A DNA stretch of 64,000 bases from Astropecten irregularis (lineage: Eukaryota > Echinodermata > Asteroidea > Paxillosida > Astropectinidae). A program made the translations under genes and the position numbers. Under the pieces are notes generated by a model, which was not told where the DNA came from, searched no databases, and worked only from the letters and a program-made list of their open reading frames with translations. Position 1 is the first letter of the stretch, and each line of letters opens with the position of its first letter. Below are positions 1-9,937 of the stretch, piece by piece. The DNA is taken from assembly GCA_963971285.1 (NCBI GenBank), contig OZ020252.1, positions 9,895,662 through 9,959,661 of the forward strand. The letters run 5' to 3'.

Positions 1-464
1 AATATTGTGAATGCATCCAATTAATAACCAAATATCAGATCTTCCAGTGTGCCTCGGCAAGATTTTCATCTCAAAGAACTCAAATAGGCCTACATCTTTC
101 GCAGAAAGGTTCCCGATTCGGAATTTTGAAGTCAAGAATCAAGAACAGATCCAATCTCGTTTGCTTGGATCCAAGACGGTTGTATAATTAATGCCGACGA
201 AGCTAGGGAAATTGCTTTCTGAATCTCAGTAAAGTATCTGGGAAGCGGCTTTCCCTGCCGGATAACATGGACACATTTTGGAGGATCAAAAATGCAGGAA
301 AGAGCAGGTGCAAACTCTGCCTGGATCCTCTGTCCTCTGGGAAAAAAAGCCGCTGAAAAGAGAATCCCATTCTTTATATAAATATGATATTTTTTTTAAT
401 GTATTTTGTGAGGATGAGTGAAGATCATTATCAATTCATCTGCAAACCAGACTGATTCCATTGA
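1..464. other. unique AT-rich stretch, no gene seen
   Basis: No repeat family shared with the rest of the window, no convincing splice-flanked open frame and no RNA gene signature is visible. It is AT-rich with short T runs near 390. Probably intron or intergenic DNA. Confidence 0.5.
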
Positions 465-478
465 CCCCCCCCCCCCCC
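465..478 (+). repeat. poly(C) tract, 14 C
   Basis: An uninterrupted run of 14 C on the plus strand. It is one of several C or G runs of 11-17 bases in the window (see findings). Confidence 0.95.
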
Positions 479-536
479 AACATATCCAAAATGTATCTTC
501 CTATACAAAATTCCCTCCAATTCCCCTTGCCCCCTC

Positions 537-757
537 GGGCCAATTTCATGGAGCTGTTAAGCACAAATAAATTGCTTAGCACAAAATGTCTTCCTCAAAA
601 AACAAACCACCATTTAACATTCAATTATGTTCAGCGAACAACAGCTAAAGAACAATCACAAGTGATACACCACACAGAGAAATTTGGATGTTAATCCTGT
701 CTTTATTAAGACAGAAATTTCATGCTTAGCAAAGAGCAGGGTTGTGAAATTGGTTCC
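537..757 (+). mobile_element. Rep-M MITE, copy 1
   Basis: Non-autonomous element about 221 bp long. It begins GGGCCAATTTCATGGAGCTG and ends in the inverted form (CAGGGTTGTGAAATTGGTTCC region). Interior landmarks shared with other copies are runs like GCTTAGCACAAAAT, a CAACAGCTAAAGAAC block and ATTAAGACAGAAAT. There is no coding capacity. The GGGGCC start is reminiscent of hAT-type termini, but no clean 8-bp target duplication is visible, so the superfamily is an inference. Confidence 0.75.
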
Positions 758-763
758 TTGTCC

Positions 764-875
764 ATTGGCAATTTCATGGCTGGTTCTCCTTGCCATAAGC
801 AGGGAATCAAGGCTTATAAAAGCAGACAATTTAGTGCTTACAAGATTGTATTTCATGGATCTGCCATTCACAGTT
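764..875 (+). mobile_element. Rep-R element fragment (relative of Rep-M)
   Basis: Starts TGGCAATTTCATGGCTGG and carries GTGCTTACAAGATTGTATTTCATGGAT-like sequence, which aligns by eye with the reverse complement of 34258-34483 (GCGCTTACGAGATCCTATTTC). The 3' part is missing. It lies 6 bases from the end of the Rep-M copy at 537-757. Confidence 0.5.
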
Positions 876-1560
876 GCAAGAAGTGGTGGAACTATATAGG
901 AAGGTGGTGAGCCTTAGGAGGCACATTCCCCCTCCCCTCTATGTCGGTGCCCCCTTCCCTGAAACTTCAAACTGTCTTAGGCCTACACATGTAAATCACT
1001 TTATTGTCTCCAGTGCCCCCAATCCCATGCAAAATTAATGCAACCTCAAGTTTTCCCTTTAAGAAATTGACCCTATTTACACCAATGGTTATGGGCTTGC
1101 ATTCTCTGCGAAACTACAACTTCTGGCTCAATACTTACCTAGTTAAGAAAGTTGGTATTTACCTTGCAAATGAAGAAAAATTACTTCAAACGAAGACAAT
1201 CAATAAAATTAGGGTCTGATTTACAGTCATTGCCTGTAAAGTGTCATCAGAATTGATAGCTTTTCTGCAGAATTCTTTGCAATTGTTTTTTTTTTTACAA
1301 ATGAATCAATTTGCATATCCTATTTTAGTACTTGGGTTTGTTTACAAAATTGATTTCCAATTTCTGTTAATTCCAAAAGAAATAATATCCAACTGAAATC
1401 TGTTGAGAACATTATATTAAAGCCCAAATGTTAATTATGCCAGTTGATTAAAAAACTGCTGTGACGACCAGGAATCTATAAACATGATGGGTTATGGAGA
1501 TAAACTTCCACAGCAGTGACTTGTATAAATTGCAAGCTGTCCCATCTGGTATGGTATCTA
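876..1560. other. unique AT-rich stretch, no gene seen
   Basis: Contains a T run near 1288 and a short dyad (ACTGCTGTG near 1454, CACAGCAGT near 1513). An open frame around 1004-1219 has no splice or start context that would support it. Confidence 0.4.
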
Positions 1561-1762
1561 TTATTTATCATTCATCTTTGAAGATGGCATACCATCAGGC
1601 AATAGACCATGCATGAAATGCACACGTCTTATCAGATATGAACAACAAATATCCATGAAAGGCTTGCGACTGTCAATGACGACATATGTTCGCAACGGAG
1701 TACAAAAATGTTCCCAGACAATGTTACACTCAGCTCGGTTTACATAAGGCACTCGCCGCTTT
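1561..1762 (-). CDS. candidate terminal exon, minus strand (weak)
   Basis: On the minus strand a pyrimidine-rich tract ending TTGTGATTTGCAG is followed by about 66 open codons ending in TAA at 1561-1563. The encoded peptide contains CNIVWEHFCTPLRTYVVIDS and I recognise no family. The plus strand over the same bases is also open for more than 60 codons (containing SGNRPCMKCTRLIRYEQQ), so at most one can be real. Expected chance open length after any good acceptor is roughly 35-40 codons for the best of three frames, so this is only suggestive. Confidence 0.15.
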
Positions 1763-1809
1763 CTGCAAATCACAAGATGAGAAATAAACAAGTCAGTACG
1801 ATTGTTCAC

Positions 1810-2157
1810 AGTTGATATATCTTGTGTCTTGTATGCTAATGTAAACTGTAATGGGGGCTCCTGTGCTAGGATCCCTTCGTAATTTGGGCGCTATCGTCCC
1901 CGCTGATTTCATGACTGCTAGGTACATATCTGAAGAAGCTAATGAATAACAAACAGGCTTTTATTTATACGAGGGCTCGCCTCACTGATGCACAAGCCCA
2001 GCAGCCATAAATCCCCAGCCACACGATTCCTCCCACCTTATCAAGGATCGAGTCAAAGACCTATTTGGCTTCCTAGTTAAAGGTGTAAGGCCTGTACTTT
2101 GCTGATGGAAGCGATACAGAGATACTCATACCAGGATGAACGGAAGCCAATTCCACA
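1810..2157. other. unique stretch, no gene seen
   Basis: No shared repeat, no splice-flanked frame and no RNA gene. Ordinary composition. Confidence 0.4.
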
Positions 2158-2280
2158 AAAAATGTTGCGTAACCCACCCAATGTACAAATGTTGCTTAAG
2201 TTTTGTGTAACTTGTGCAACCAAAGGCAGGAAATGTTACATAAGTTATGCAACAAAATGTTGCATACGCAACATTTGAAG
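2158..2280. repeat. ATGTTGC/GCAACAT dyad cluster
   Basis: Repeated ATGTTGC and its complement occur several times: AAAATGTTGCGTAAC near 2160, ACAAATGTTGCTTAAG near 2185, then GTTATGCAACAAAATGTTGC and TACGCAACATTTG near 2250-2277. The outermost blocks are inverted to one another, so the segment can fold imperfectly. Probably a foldback element remnant. Confidence 0.5.
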
Positions 2281-2773
2281 TTCGGTAAAAAAATCGGCTG
2301 CTGGTCTAGAAGAGAGCAGAGTGGAGTTACCGTGCCAACAAACTTAGGGGCTGGCTGCTATACAACAATACAGAAGGCCACACCCATTGACAAGTTGACC
2401 AATCACAACGCGTTATTTAAGGTCCGACAAATTGCCGCCATTTAGTCCGACGTAATGTTTTAAATTTTGTATTCTAATTACTACACACTTTTTGTTGAGT
2501 TTACTTTTGTTTTGTGTATACAAGGCAATTATTTTACAAACCCAAGTTTTATTTTTCACCATGGTCAAGCTGTGTTAATATTTTCTTTGTAATTCTGACT
2601 CACAGTGCCCTGGCTAAGAGGAAATGTACATTGCCTTTTTAAATGGGGAGAGGTGCTTTCGGTAGTTGAGAATGTGCAACGCTTCATGTGTGGGCGATCT
2701 TGACATGTTGTGTGCATAGTGTTGTTGCTTGGTTGTTGCTGTGGTGGGCGTGGGCTCTGGATCGGTGTTTTAA

Positions 2774-2893
2774 GGGCCTGTTTGTTTCGGCACGCGATCA
2801 GGGATCATGCAGATCCACGTCCCATGCAGGATTTGCTAAAATGGGATCTGGATCAGCAGGATCCGTGATCTCTTGCGTGAAACAAACAGGCCC
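2774..2893. mobile_element. 120-bp GATC-rich foldback element
   Basis: Left arm begins GGGCCTGTTTGTTTCG and the right arm ends in its inverse, GAAACAAACAGGCCC. Both arms carry several GATC motifs (CGCGATCAGGGATCATG; GGATCTGGATCAGCAGGATCC). It is an imperfect palindrome with no coding capacity and resembles in style the longer GATC-rich element at 26148-26822. Confidence 0.75.
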
Positions 2894-3278
2894 AAGCTAT
2901 CAGGTCCATGATGGACTGAGTAGCAATACTTTTCCTTTATAAACCACAATGAAAATATTCAGGGGATGATCCTGCATAAGTAAAAGGCAGGTTATGAGAA
3001 AATACCAAGGAAGACTGCCAGACCTTATCTTGACTGTATGTTTAATAAATAACTCTGTACCTCTGTTTTTATGATCATTTCCGAGCAATACAGCTTCACC
3101 ATTGTGTGAATAATTATGTACATCTACAAACAGCTGCTGTACCCATATGTGTACATATGTAGCACTACAGAGGCATTATGTCAGCGCCGTCCAATGCATC
3201 CCTTATGGCTAGGCTTTCCTTGTAAGCCTGATCCTGGCATAATAGCTTAGCAAAGAGGTAGAAGAGATGTTTAAATAC

Positions 3279-3379
3279 CTGGTTTCTCATCAATTCACAA
3301 ACTAAATGCACACTTGACCTCCAGCAACGGAGCTGTTTTCTATTAAACATATCTGTCCTTTGTGAGGTTTGTTTATCAG
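3279..3379 (-). CDS. candidate internal exon, minus strand (weak)
   Basis: On the minus strand a strong acceptor (GGATTTTTTTTCTTTTAG) precedes an open frame containing DMFNRKQLRCWRSSVHLVCE, and a possible donor CAG/GTATTT sits 101 bases downstream. The frame stays open past the donor to a stop at 3165. Its end phase does not fit the acceptor phase of the candidate at 1561-1762, so the two do not join simply. No family recognised. Confidence 0.15.
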
Positions 3380-3500
3380 CTAAAAGAAAAAAAATCCAGT
3401 TCCACACAATAATTTTTTTTTTTATCTTCATATTCCATCAGAGACCTAGAATCAGTATTCAAAATTGATGACAAGATTACATGTGAACTATAGAGCATCC

Positions 3501-3745
3501 AGGGGCCAATTTCCCTGCTCTGCTAAGCACTAAAATTCGCTAACCATGAAATTTCTATTCTATTTCTAAACAGGATTAACAGCCAAGTTTCCTTGTGTTG
3601 TGTATCACTTGTGATTGGTCTTTGGCTGTTGTTCACTGACCATGAATATCAAATGGAATTTGTAATGGTATAGTTGGTTTTTATGAGTAAGACATTTTGT
3701 GCTAAGCAATTTTTTTGTGCTTAACAGCTCCATGACATCGGCCAC
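3501..3745 (-). mobile_element. Rep-M MITE, copy 2
   Basis: Ends are GGGGCCAATTTCCCTGCTCT at left and TTAACAGCTCCATGACATCGG at right, inverted to one another. The interior has the shared GGCTGTTGTTCACTGACCATG and TTGTGCTAAGCAATTTTTTT blocks. Orientation is opposite to the 537-757 copy. An open frame running from the unique DNA at 3905 on the minus strand into this copy is judged accidental. Confidence 0.8.
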
Positions 3746-3908
3746 TGGTGTCCTGATCACACCATACATTGATGCATAAAGTACAGTCTCCCATGTCGCA
3801 CTAATTATCACAGATGACATGGGCGTCGTCGTAGTCCCATCAATGATTAATGAGGGTTTGATGAGTGTAACAGGTCCTGCTCCGGCAGAAATAATTAGTA
3901 GCCATGTC

Positions 3909-4462
3909 CTGGGATACAAGAAAAAACAGCTCAATAGTTTCCCAATTAGGTCCAGAGATGGGGGTGGGGCGTAATTTCAGCAAATTTCAACCTTTACTCA
4001 GAGATGATTGGCCTCGGGAATTTGGCAATGGTAATGATCAATTTTGGAGGAGGGTTGGAGAGATAAGAACAACTCCAAATAGACTCATAGTCAAGTTGTC
4101 TCCGATACAACTGATGGCGACAGACTTTTTGAATTAAAATCAAACAAAATAAAAGAATCCTTTTCATGTCTATTTCAAGAGTCATAAAAATTCCAAGGTG
4201 CTAAAACTGATAAAACCTATGAAAATCAAGCGTGAATAGTCAATTAGTGTTATTTATCTGAATTTTGGACGGAAGTAAACAATTTCAGTTGTCCGAAGGC
4301 AATTTTTTTTTCAAGAGGTATGTAGCGCAATTTGAAACCAAGCCGGGAGTCAATCGCATGTTAATTATCTTCTTAGGACATTATCGTAGATAATGTACAG
4401 CATTATGGATGGTATGGCACTCATTCATGTCATTTAAAAGAAAAATGTACCTGATTCTGCCA
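3909..4462. other. unique stretch, no gene seen
   Basis: No shared repeat. Overlapping short open frames on both strands have no supporting context. Confidence 0.4.
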
Positions 4463-4821
4463 GGTTTATCATACTTTGGTAGCATACCCAAACAGAAACC
4501 TTCACAGATTTACCTATAACGTACAGGGTATATATAAAGATGGTGATGGTAGAAACATACTGTTAAAACTTTTATGCTCAAATGCTGTATTTATCCAGAA
4601 AAGAGTCAAAGCAATTGACCAAAAAATAATCTTGATCTTTGTAAGATCAAAAATCCTGTGAAAAGTTTAAAAAATACTGTGGACATTTTTCACTGTTTTC
4701 TCAAAAAGTGGGTGCCGTATGGGACTGGAATTTCACAGATGACTGTTACTGTATCTTCCTTGGTATTTTTTGCCCATAAATCTGCATTTCCTTGACAAAA
4801 AACTTAGTATGAAATAACCTT
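4463..4821 (+). mobile_element. Rep-A TTAA-type MITE, copy 1
   Basis: This family has 14 copies here. A typical full copy is about 350-370 bp, starts TTAAAGGTAGTATCATACTT and ends in the inverted form AAGTATGATATTACCTTTAA, giving a terminal inverted repeat of about 25 bp inside a TTAA. Interior landmarks in order are AAACAGAAATCTTCACAG, ATAAAGATGGTGATGGTAG, a central palindrome around TTTTTGATCTTTTAAAGATC, then AAAAAGTGGGCACCGTATGG and GATGACTGTTACTGTATC. No coding capacity. TTAA targets suggest a piggyBac or Kolobok-type donor (inference). In this copy both TTAA ends have decayed. Confidence 0.85.
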
Positions 4822-4849
4822 CAATACTGATATGTACAATTTATGCCTT

Positions 4850-4920
4850 GCTCAGACCACGGAGGTAGAAATAGCTACGTCCATGCTCAGACTGACCATG
4901 GTGTAAGGAATGGCCTGACT
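4850..4920. repeat. short palindromic hairpin, GGAGGTAG/CTACGTCC
   Basis: GGAGGTAG, a short AAATA spacer and CTACGTCC form a 7-of-8 bp stem near 4872-4893, flanked by ACCACGG and CCATGGT-like outer repeats. Too small to classify. Confidence 0.4.
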
Positions 4921-5330
4921 GACTGTGCATGAACAAGACGTGATATAATGCCCATCACTGACCATCAAGCATGGACCCCGATCGCAATCTCAATTTATGT
5001 ATCTGGTTCCTGGAGGGGTTCTCCCCTCAGTGGTACAAGGGTTAAGACCAATCACAGATGCTCTTGCACAGACAATGTCATCTAGGTCTTGATGTTATCT
5101 TGCTCGATGGAGAGGAGCACCAAGAGAGTGAAATCAGATCGCAAATCTTGCAAGCCCAGCTTTAATCAAGCAAGCTAAATAGTCCTAACCCACTAGCCTA
5201 GATTTGAACAGGTTAGCAGTCATCAGGGATGGGTGCGTATTCATGGTTTATTCAAGCTCCTGAGGAAATTCAAACCTGCATCTTTTCCAGGCTCCTTTCT
5301 TTCCCCCTGCCATTAAAGTATATACAGGGT
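4921..5330. other. unique stretch, no gene seen
   Basis: No repeat family, no convincing exon, no RNA gene. Confidence 0.4.
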
Positions 5331-5738
5331 GTCCCAGAAAAAAACGCAACACTGTGTGGGGACCCATAAACTGTTTATCACTTCAAGATTCAGACATGTG
5401 ATACACCATGTTTTGCCTATCACCATGTAGAATTTAAGCATATTGGGGCTGAAATTGGCGAAAATATGACCAATTGAAAGAGTAACAAATTAGCAAGGAT
5501 AACACGCATAGTGGTCAATACACACATAATGTGTATGAAAGAAAGATGAAAATCGGGTTTTGAGGTAGAATAATTCAGTCTTAGTTTTTTCACTCAATTT
5601 TAGTTCAATTTCTACATGGTGATAGCCAAGACATAGCTGTATCACATACCTGAATCTTGAAGTGATAAACAGTTAAATTTTCTTGTAATAGTTCTTGACA
5701 CAAGTTTTGCGGGGTTTTTTGGGGGGACACCCTGTATA
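5331..5738. mobile_element. mariner-type non-autonomous element
   Basis: Ends are TATACAGGGTGTCCCAGAAA at left and the inverted GGGGGGACACCCTGTATA at right, giving TA duplications around a CAGGGTGTCCC terminus. That terminus plus a TA target is typical of Tc1/mariner-like elements (family knowledge). It is 408 bp and lacks a transposase frame. Inside, two similar stretches occur in inverted order (AACTGTTTATCACTTCAAGA near 5370 and TCTTGAAGTGATAAACAGTT near 5654), so inverted similarity extends beyond the termini. Confidence 0.8.
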
Positions 5739-5935
5739 GTGGAACGAAGCTATAACAAACATGGCAGTATGCACTGATATTGTCTGTTATAGTAATCATT
5801 TATTATAGTGAATTAAAGAACCATATTCGGTATGTATTGTACACAAAAATTGGATGCCAAGGATGATGTTCGGTATAGCCAAATGTTTGGTACAGCAATG
5901 TTCGTTCTAGTGGTGTTCCACTGTATGAATTTTTT
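5736..5935 (+). mobile_element. Rep-E TA-type MITE, copy 1
   Basis: About 200 bp between TA dinucleotides, with termini TAGTGGAACGAAGCTATAAC and GTTCGTTCTAGTGGTGTTCC, inverted to each other (consensus start CAGTGGAACGCCACTATAAC). The interior carries GTACACAAAAATTGGATGCC and AAGGATGATGTTCGGTATAG, shared with 15389-15569. Tc1/mariner-like by its TA target (inference). It shares its left TA with the mariner-type element ending at 5738. Confidence 0.75.
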
Positions 5936-5936
5936 T

Positions 5937-7088
5937 CCAGTTTGAATATCCATAGTTTGTTGGTTTGATGGGTCCGTTTGTATATATTTCTACTGTTTGT
6001 TTTGTGAAAACAATTCTTTATTGGGTTTTGGATTTTATTGGGGGATTTTGGTCAAAAATATAGGAAATTATGATAATAATAATCCATTCCTATTTGAAAT
6101 TGAAAAAACATTTGATGGATAAATACTTATATGTGAATTACAAATTACTGTTTGATTGGTTAACACCTGATAAATTCAACATCATTTAATCCAAAATTTG
6201 ATTTTTATGTGACAATTCAATCTGAAAGCTGACTATGATCACAATGGTGAAAGCCAAGACGTACAGCTCATCTTTAACTTATGCCCCCTTACATCGAGCA
6301 TAGAGGAATTCTTCCTCGATGCATCAAGGTAATGTAGTACATACTCAAGACATTGTCGTTAAAAGCAAAGTTAAGTCCAAGGAGTTAAAATCCAATTAGA
6401 GGACAGCATATCGTTTTCAGTCTTTTCGTTTATTCTCAATCAGGTCGTACTTTCAAGGATTTCCCCCAAACCAGATACTTTAAACTTTAGTGCGGTTTTA
6501 GCCCAGGGATTGATCTAGAGAGTTCAATACCTCAGCAACTCCTGCGAATTCCAAACGGTGTTATTGCCACATACTCTTCAGCCAGAAGCCTAGCTATTGC
6601 TGAGAGAAAAGAAAGACAAAACGCATCTCTCTAGAGGAGACCTTGGCACTTGCTTAACACTAGCGATTGGCCATGTTGCCTGTCAGGCCACGAGGGTGAC
6701 TAGCTGCCTTGAATTGTGGCTGGCTAATTTACCCAAAGGTTAGAAATATCTGTGGCATCACCAGATATCAAGCTCACCTTGCTCTTATTCAATATTCACG
6801 AGTTGTACCTTTTCCCATTCTGACTAGCTCTAATGAAACGAATAACAAAACAAAATGCTGTCAACTATCAGATAACTTGAAATACCATCTTGTGGTTTCA
6901 ACCACCCCTTGACAGTTCTATAGTCTCACCAGAAGTAAGAACAAGGGCATATGATAGTCTGAGTATCACCCATTCTACTCCATGTCACCACGTACGAATG
7001 TCTGATACATGTGTATATGCAACGTGGCATATCAGCCGATCAGATCTGTTTTGAGAACATTTCCGTCGGGATCGTGACGGAGGATGTT
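5937..7088. other. unique stretch, no gene seen
   Basis: AT-rich to about 6240, then ordinary composition. A small hairpin (CATCGAG/CTCGATG) lies near 6292-6323. No shared repeats and no convincing exon. Confidence 0.4.
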
Positions 7089-7226
7089 GATTGGTCAGTT
7101 TCGCACACCCGCGTCTCAGCAGCTATCTTTGTGATAGGCGCGCTTTCCAAACGGTATGATAGTAGATGCCCCCTGATTGGTCAAAACTTAGAATGGTCAT
7201 TGCTGGGTTGGTTTGCATAATAAATC
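7089..7226 (+). promoter_or_regulatory. promoter-like patch: two CCAAT boxes, TATA-like motif
   Basis: GATTGGTCA occurs at 7089-7097 and 7175-7183, each an inverted CCAAT core. A TATA-like GCATAATAAATC follows at 7214-7225. The surrounding 200 bp is more CpG-rich than its flanks. The arrangement resembles a CCAAT-dependent promoter reading rightward, and a candidate exon follows at 7549, but nothing here proves a start site. Confidence 0.25.
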
Positions 7227-7242
7227 AGGAAATCTGCACACA

Positions 7243-7317
7243 TGTGATAGACGCTTGCTTGCTGTACGGCGAGTGTGTCTATCGCTTGCTCCCTGTACGG
7301 CGAGTGTGTCTATCACA
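7243..7317. repeat. 31-bp tandem duplication inside a 10-bp inverted repeat
   Basis: Two copies of a 31-base unit containing CTGTACGGCGAGTGTGTCTATC start at about 7253 and 7284. The pair is enclosed by TGTGATAGAC (7243-7252) and its exact inverse GTCTATCACA (7308-7317). Confidence 0.8.
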
Positions 7318-7548
7318 TAGGCTAGGTAGACGACTGAGCCTTGTCTAAAAAATAAGCTATAAAATAATACCCTGTACAAAAGACACCCAGTCAATTTTTA
7401 GTGTGAAAACCAAACTTCTGTCTTTATCTTGTGTTTAAAGATTGCAAGTTAGTTTGTTGTTGGCAATCTACATACAGGATATAAATATAGTGCATTCTTG
7501 AATAAAACAGACAGGTGCTTAATTTTGAATTCTGCCATTTTGCGGCAG

Positions 7549-7694
7549 ATGAACTTAAATCATGGAGGAACTTCAAAGGACGGAAACCAGATGTCAAGAG
7601 GGCCAAGGGTCTGCCTATAATTCCTGATATCCAACAGGGGTTTGCAAAAGCATACAACATCAACCTGTTCCACATTCCAAAGAGCGTGGCATGA
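7549..7694 (+). CDS. candidate terminal exon, best coding-like stretch in the window
   Basis: A 3' splice site (TTCTGCCATTTTGCGGCAG, AG at 7547-7548) precedes 47 open codons and a TGA at 7692-7694. The peptide is basic and protein-like, with GRKPDVKRAKGLPIIPDIQQ in the middle and a C-terminus ending NLFHIPKSVA. About half of its codons end in G or C, above the AT-rich surroundings. The first two bases complete a codon split by the intron. I do not recognise the family. If real it is the 3' coding exon of a plus-strand gene whose earlier exons I could not find; an open frame of this length after an acceptor can also arise by chance. Confidence 0.3.
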
Positions 7695-8311
7695 ACGCGA
7701 GATGCCGCGCCTGGAAATGCATTGCAAGTCACAGCCTGGAGATGTTTGAACGACGTGCTGTAAACCTCCGTTCACCTGCTGCAGAATGCACCTAACCTCA
7801 CGGTTCCCTTTGGCCTCCCCCTCCCCACAGAAATCTTCCATAATATTCTAAAGGACATGTTAAATGTTAAAGGAAAAAGATGAGCGTTTAACTTGGCTCA
7901 GGCCGGGAGGGTAATTCTGTGAAACTGTTGCTACGCAAATGGCCAGTAGGCTGAGTTGCCTAATCAGCAAGGTGCCACGCCAATTATGCTCATGAAGGGA
8001 AGGGCCAGTATAAAATGTCCCTAGCTGCTACGACAGCAGCATTATAAATACAGTTTGGAGACGGGTGAAAGTCGAGCAAATACTGATGATGATTTTTTTT
8101 TCTTTTTCTTTCCCAAGAATTTGAGATGGTCGGGCTGGGTGATAAATTACTGTTTGGGGCTTGTACTTAGAGACAGGAGGGGTCTCAAAGGTTGAAATGT
8201 GGGTGCACCACCAACAGCCTGCTCATGTTGTCCCCAATGTGTAGTTTTGACTATGCCGTATTGGCAAGTCCCACAAGATGACATGGGGGATGGGGAATGT
8301 AAATGTGACTT
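7695..8311. other. possible 3' UTR or intergenic DNA
   Basis: Follows the candidate exon. No canonical AATAAA close downstream; TATAAA-like variants occur near 8009 and 8043. Minus-strand open frames at 7424-7841 overlap the candidate exon and are treated as shadows. Confidence 0.3.
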
Positions 8312-8590
8312 TTAAAGGTAGTATCATACTTTCGTAGCATACCCAAACAGAAATGTTCACAGATTTACTTAACTTACGAGATATAAAGATGGTGATGGTG
8401 GAAACATACCATAAAAACATTTCTGCCTGGAATGCTGTATTCATCCAGAAAAGAGTAAAACCAGTGACCAAAGTTATTTTTGATCTTTCAAAGATCAAAA
8501 ATAAAAGAGAAAAGACTTAAGAAATACTGTGGCTGTTTTTCACTGTTTTCTCAAAATGTGGGCACCGTATGGGACTGAAATTGCCTTTAA
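8312..8590 (+). mobile_element. Rep-A MITE, copy 2, internally deleted
   Basis: Flanked by TTAA at 8312-8315 and 8587-8590. The left end and the central palindrome are intact, but the sequence jumps from GGGACTGAAATT straight to GCCTTTAA, so the block containing GATGACTGTTACTG and the CAAAGTATGATA terminus is missing. Only the last few bases of the right end survive. Confidence 0.85.
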
Positions 8591-8755
8591 CCTGTACAGA
8601 AAGAAGCAGCTTGGACACCTTTAAGGTATTAAAATGCAACTTTAATGCTGAAGTTGAACCTGAATAATGTAAACTGCTGTTTATGCCTCTAGTACTAATA
8701 AACAAACCTAAAACCTTAAATCTCTTGCCAACTCTCATTCATGTCAATGATTTAA

Positions 8756-8935
8756 ATGTTCATCATTATCATCATCAGTCCGTAGTCTAGTTGACCGTAG
8801 GGTCACCAGTGAGGAGTTTCTCAACCAGTCTTCTCCACTCACGTCTGTTATCTGCCTTTCTTAAGATGATACTCCTAAAGATCTTGATACATGCTCATGC
8901 CACTTTAGTTTGCATTCTTTAACTGTTAGACTCAG
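8756..8935 (+). repeat. probable retroposon remnant with (TCA)n start
   Basis: Begins with ATCATTATCATCATCAGTCC and continues CGTAGTCTAGTTGACCGTAG and CTCAACCAGTCTTCTCCACT. Text of this kind recurs at 3' ends of non-LTR elements in marine invertebrates (recollection, not checked). No second copy lies in this window. Confidence 0.3.
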
Positions 8936-9326
8936 TCTAATGAAATACTCTCTATTTCTTTAACCAGAACAGACAAAGAGCAGTTTCAGCAATACATTCA
9001 ATTTATTTTGCTTCCCATCCCCCCTCCAAAAAAAAAAGCCAACTTTAGAATCTGTGGTGCTGAGGAGGATCATGAATTCATGTCATAAGGCCAAATCCAA
9101 GGATATTTCAGAACAGATGAATTCCTGTCACACTGGGGTTATTTTTTGGGGGCAGAGACCATTTTCTTGGGAACGTGACTTCCCATATTCTAAATTCTGC
9201 TGGCCGACGTAACCGGCTGGGGAATATTAGTCAAATGACCCGCCAAGAAAAGATGTCACCGAGTTCCATTATTACCAGTTGCGTCCTCAACCCGCCCTCA
9301 ATCACGCAGTCCTCAATCGACCATAA
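8936..9326. other. unique stretch, no gene seen
   Basis: No shared repeats. Contains an A run near 9031. Confidence 0.4.
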
Positions 9327-9603
9327 GGCCTTTTCACACTATCACCTTTTCAATCTGTGTTGAAACCATCCCGAATCCGCCCCGGTTCATCAGCCCAGTA
9401 AGTTTTTGAACCGGATCGAAGAGACGTAACATTCACACTCACGTTTATGGTGAACCGGTTCATACGACACGCATCACAGCGGAAAATGCAGTTTGGAACC
9501 AGGTTGAGATTTTCAACTCTGGCCGTCCCAATGGCTCTTAATATTAACTGAAAAGATCCAGTATTTTCCATAATTTTTTTTTCAATTGCATTTTGCACAA
9601 CCT

Positions 9604-9620
9604 CCCCCCCCCCCCCCCCC
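9604..9620 (+). repeat. poly(C) tract, 17 C
   Basis: The longest uninterrupted C run in the window, inside Rep-K. Confidence 0.95.
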
Positions 9621-9651
9621 TCACGTAGAACCGTGCCAGGGTTCCAACCCT

Positions 9652-9937
9652 GGGGTGCGTTTTGCTTGCGCGAACATACGCGAACATGTTTGCGCCGTTT
9701 GCGTTACGTTTGGATTTTGTAGTGGAACGCACACGCAACAAACCGCGAACATGTATTGCGTACTGCGTCCATCTTTCATTCGATGTAGCTAGCCAACTTC
9801 AGCAAACACCTCCTCTACACCGTTTGCTATGTTAGGCGAACGTTGTGTGAGTGTTTGGCGAACAGCGCGTTCCGGTTTGAAAACGGTGGCGCACATTGTG
9901 CGCCGTGCGCGTAGTTAGCTGGAGTGGAACGCACCCC
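9652..9937. mobile_element. Rep-J element, copy 1, nested in Rep-K
   Basis: Termini GGGGTGCGTTTTGCTTGCGC and GAGTGGAACGCACCCC form a TIR based on GGGGTGCGTT. The interior is rich in CGAACATG, GTGGAACGCACACGCAACAA and GCGCACATTGTGCGCC. A second, end-truncated copy lies at 38687-38934. Host sequence on both sides belongs to Rep-K, so Rep-J arrived later. Confidence 0.75.

Noticed and set aside
1561..3908. Single minus-strand gene with three exons
   Set aside because: The reading phase at the end of 3279-3379 does not fit the start of 1561-1762, and the frame from 3908 runs into a MITE.
3605..3934. 109-codon minus frame after a good acceptor at 3909
   Set aside because: Half of it lies inside the Rep-M copy at 3501-3745, no clear donor precedes the element, and the remaining 55 codons show no family.
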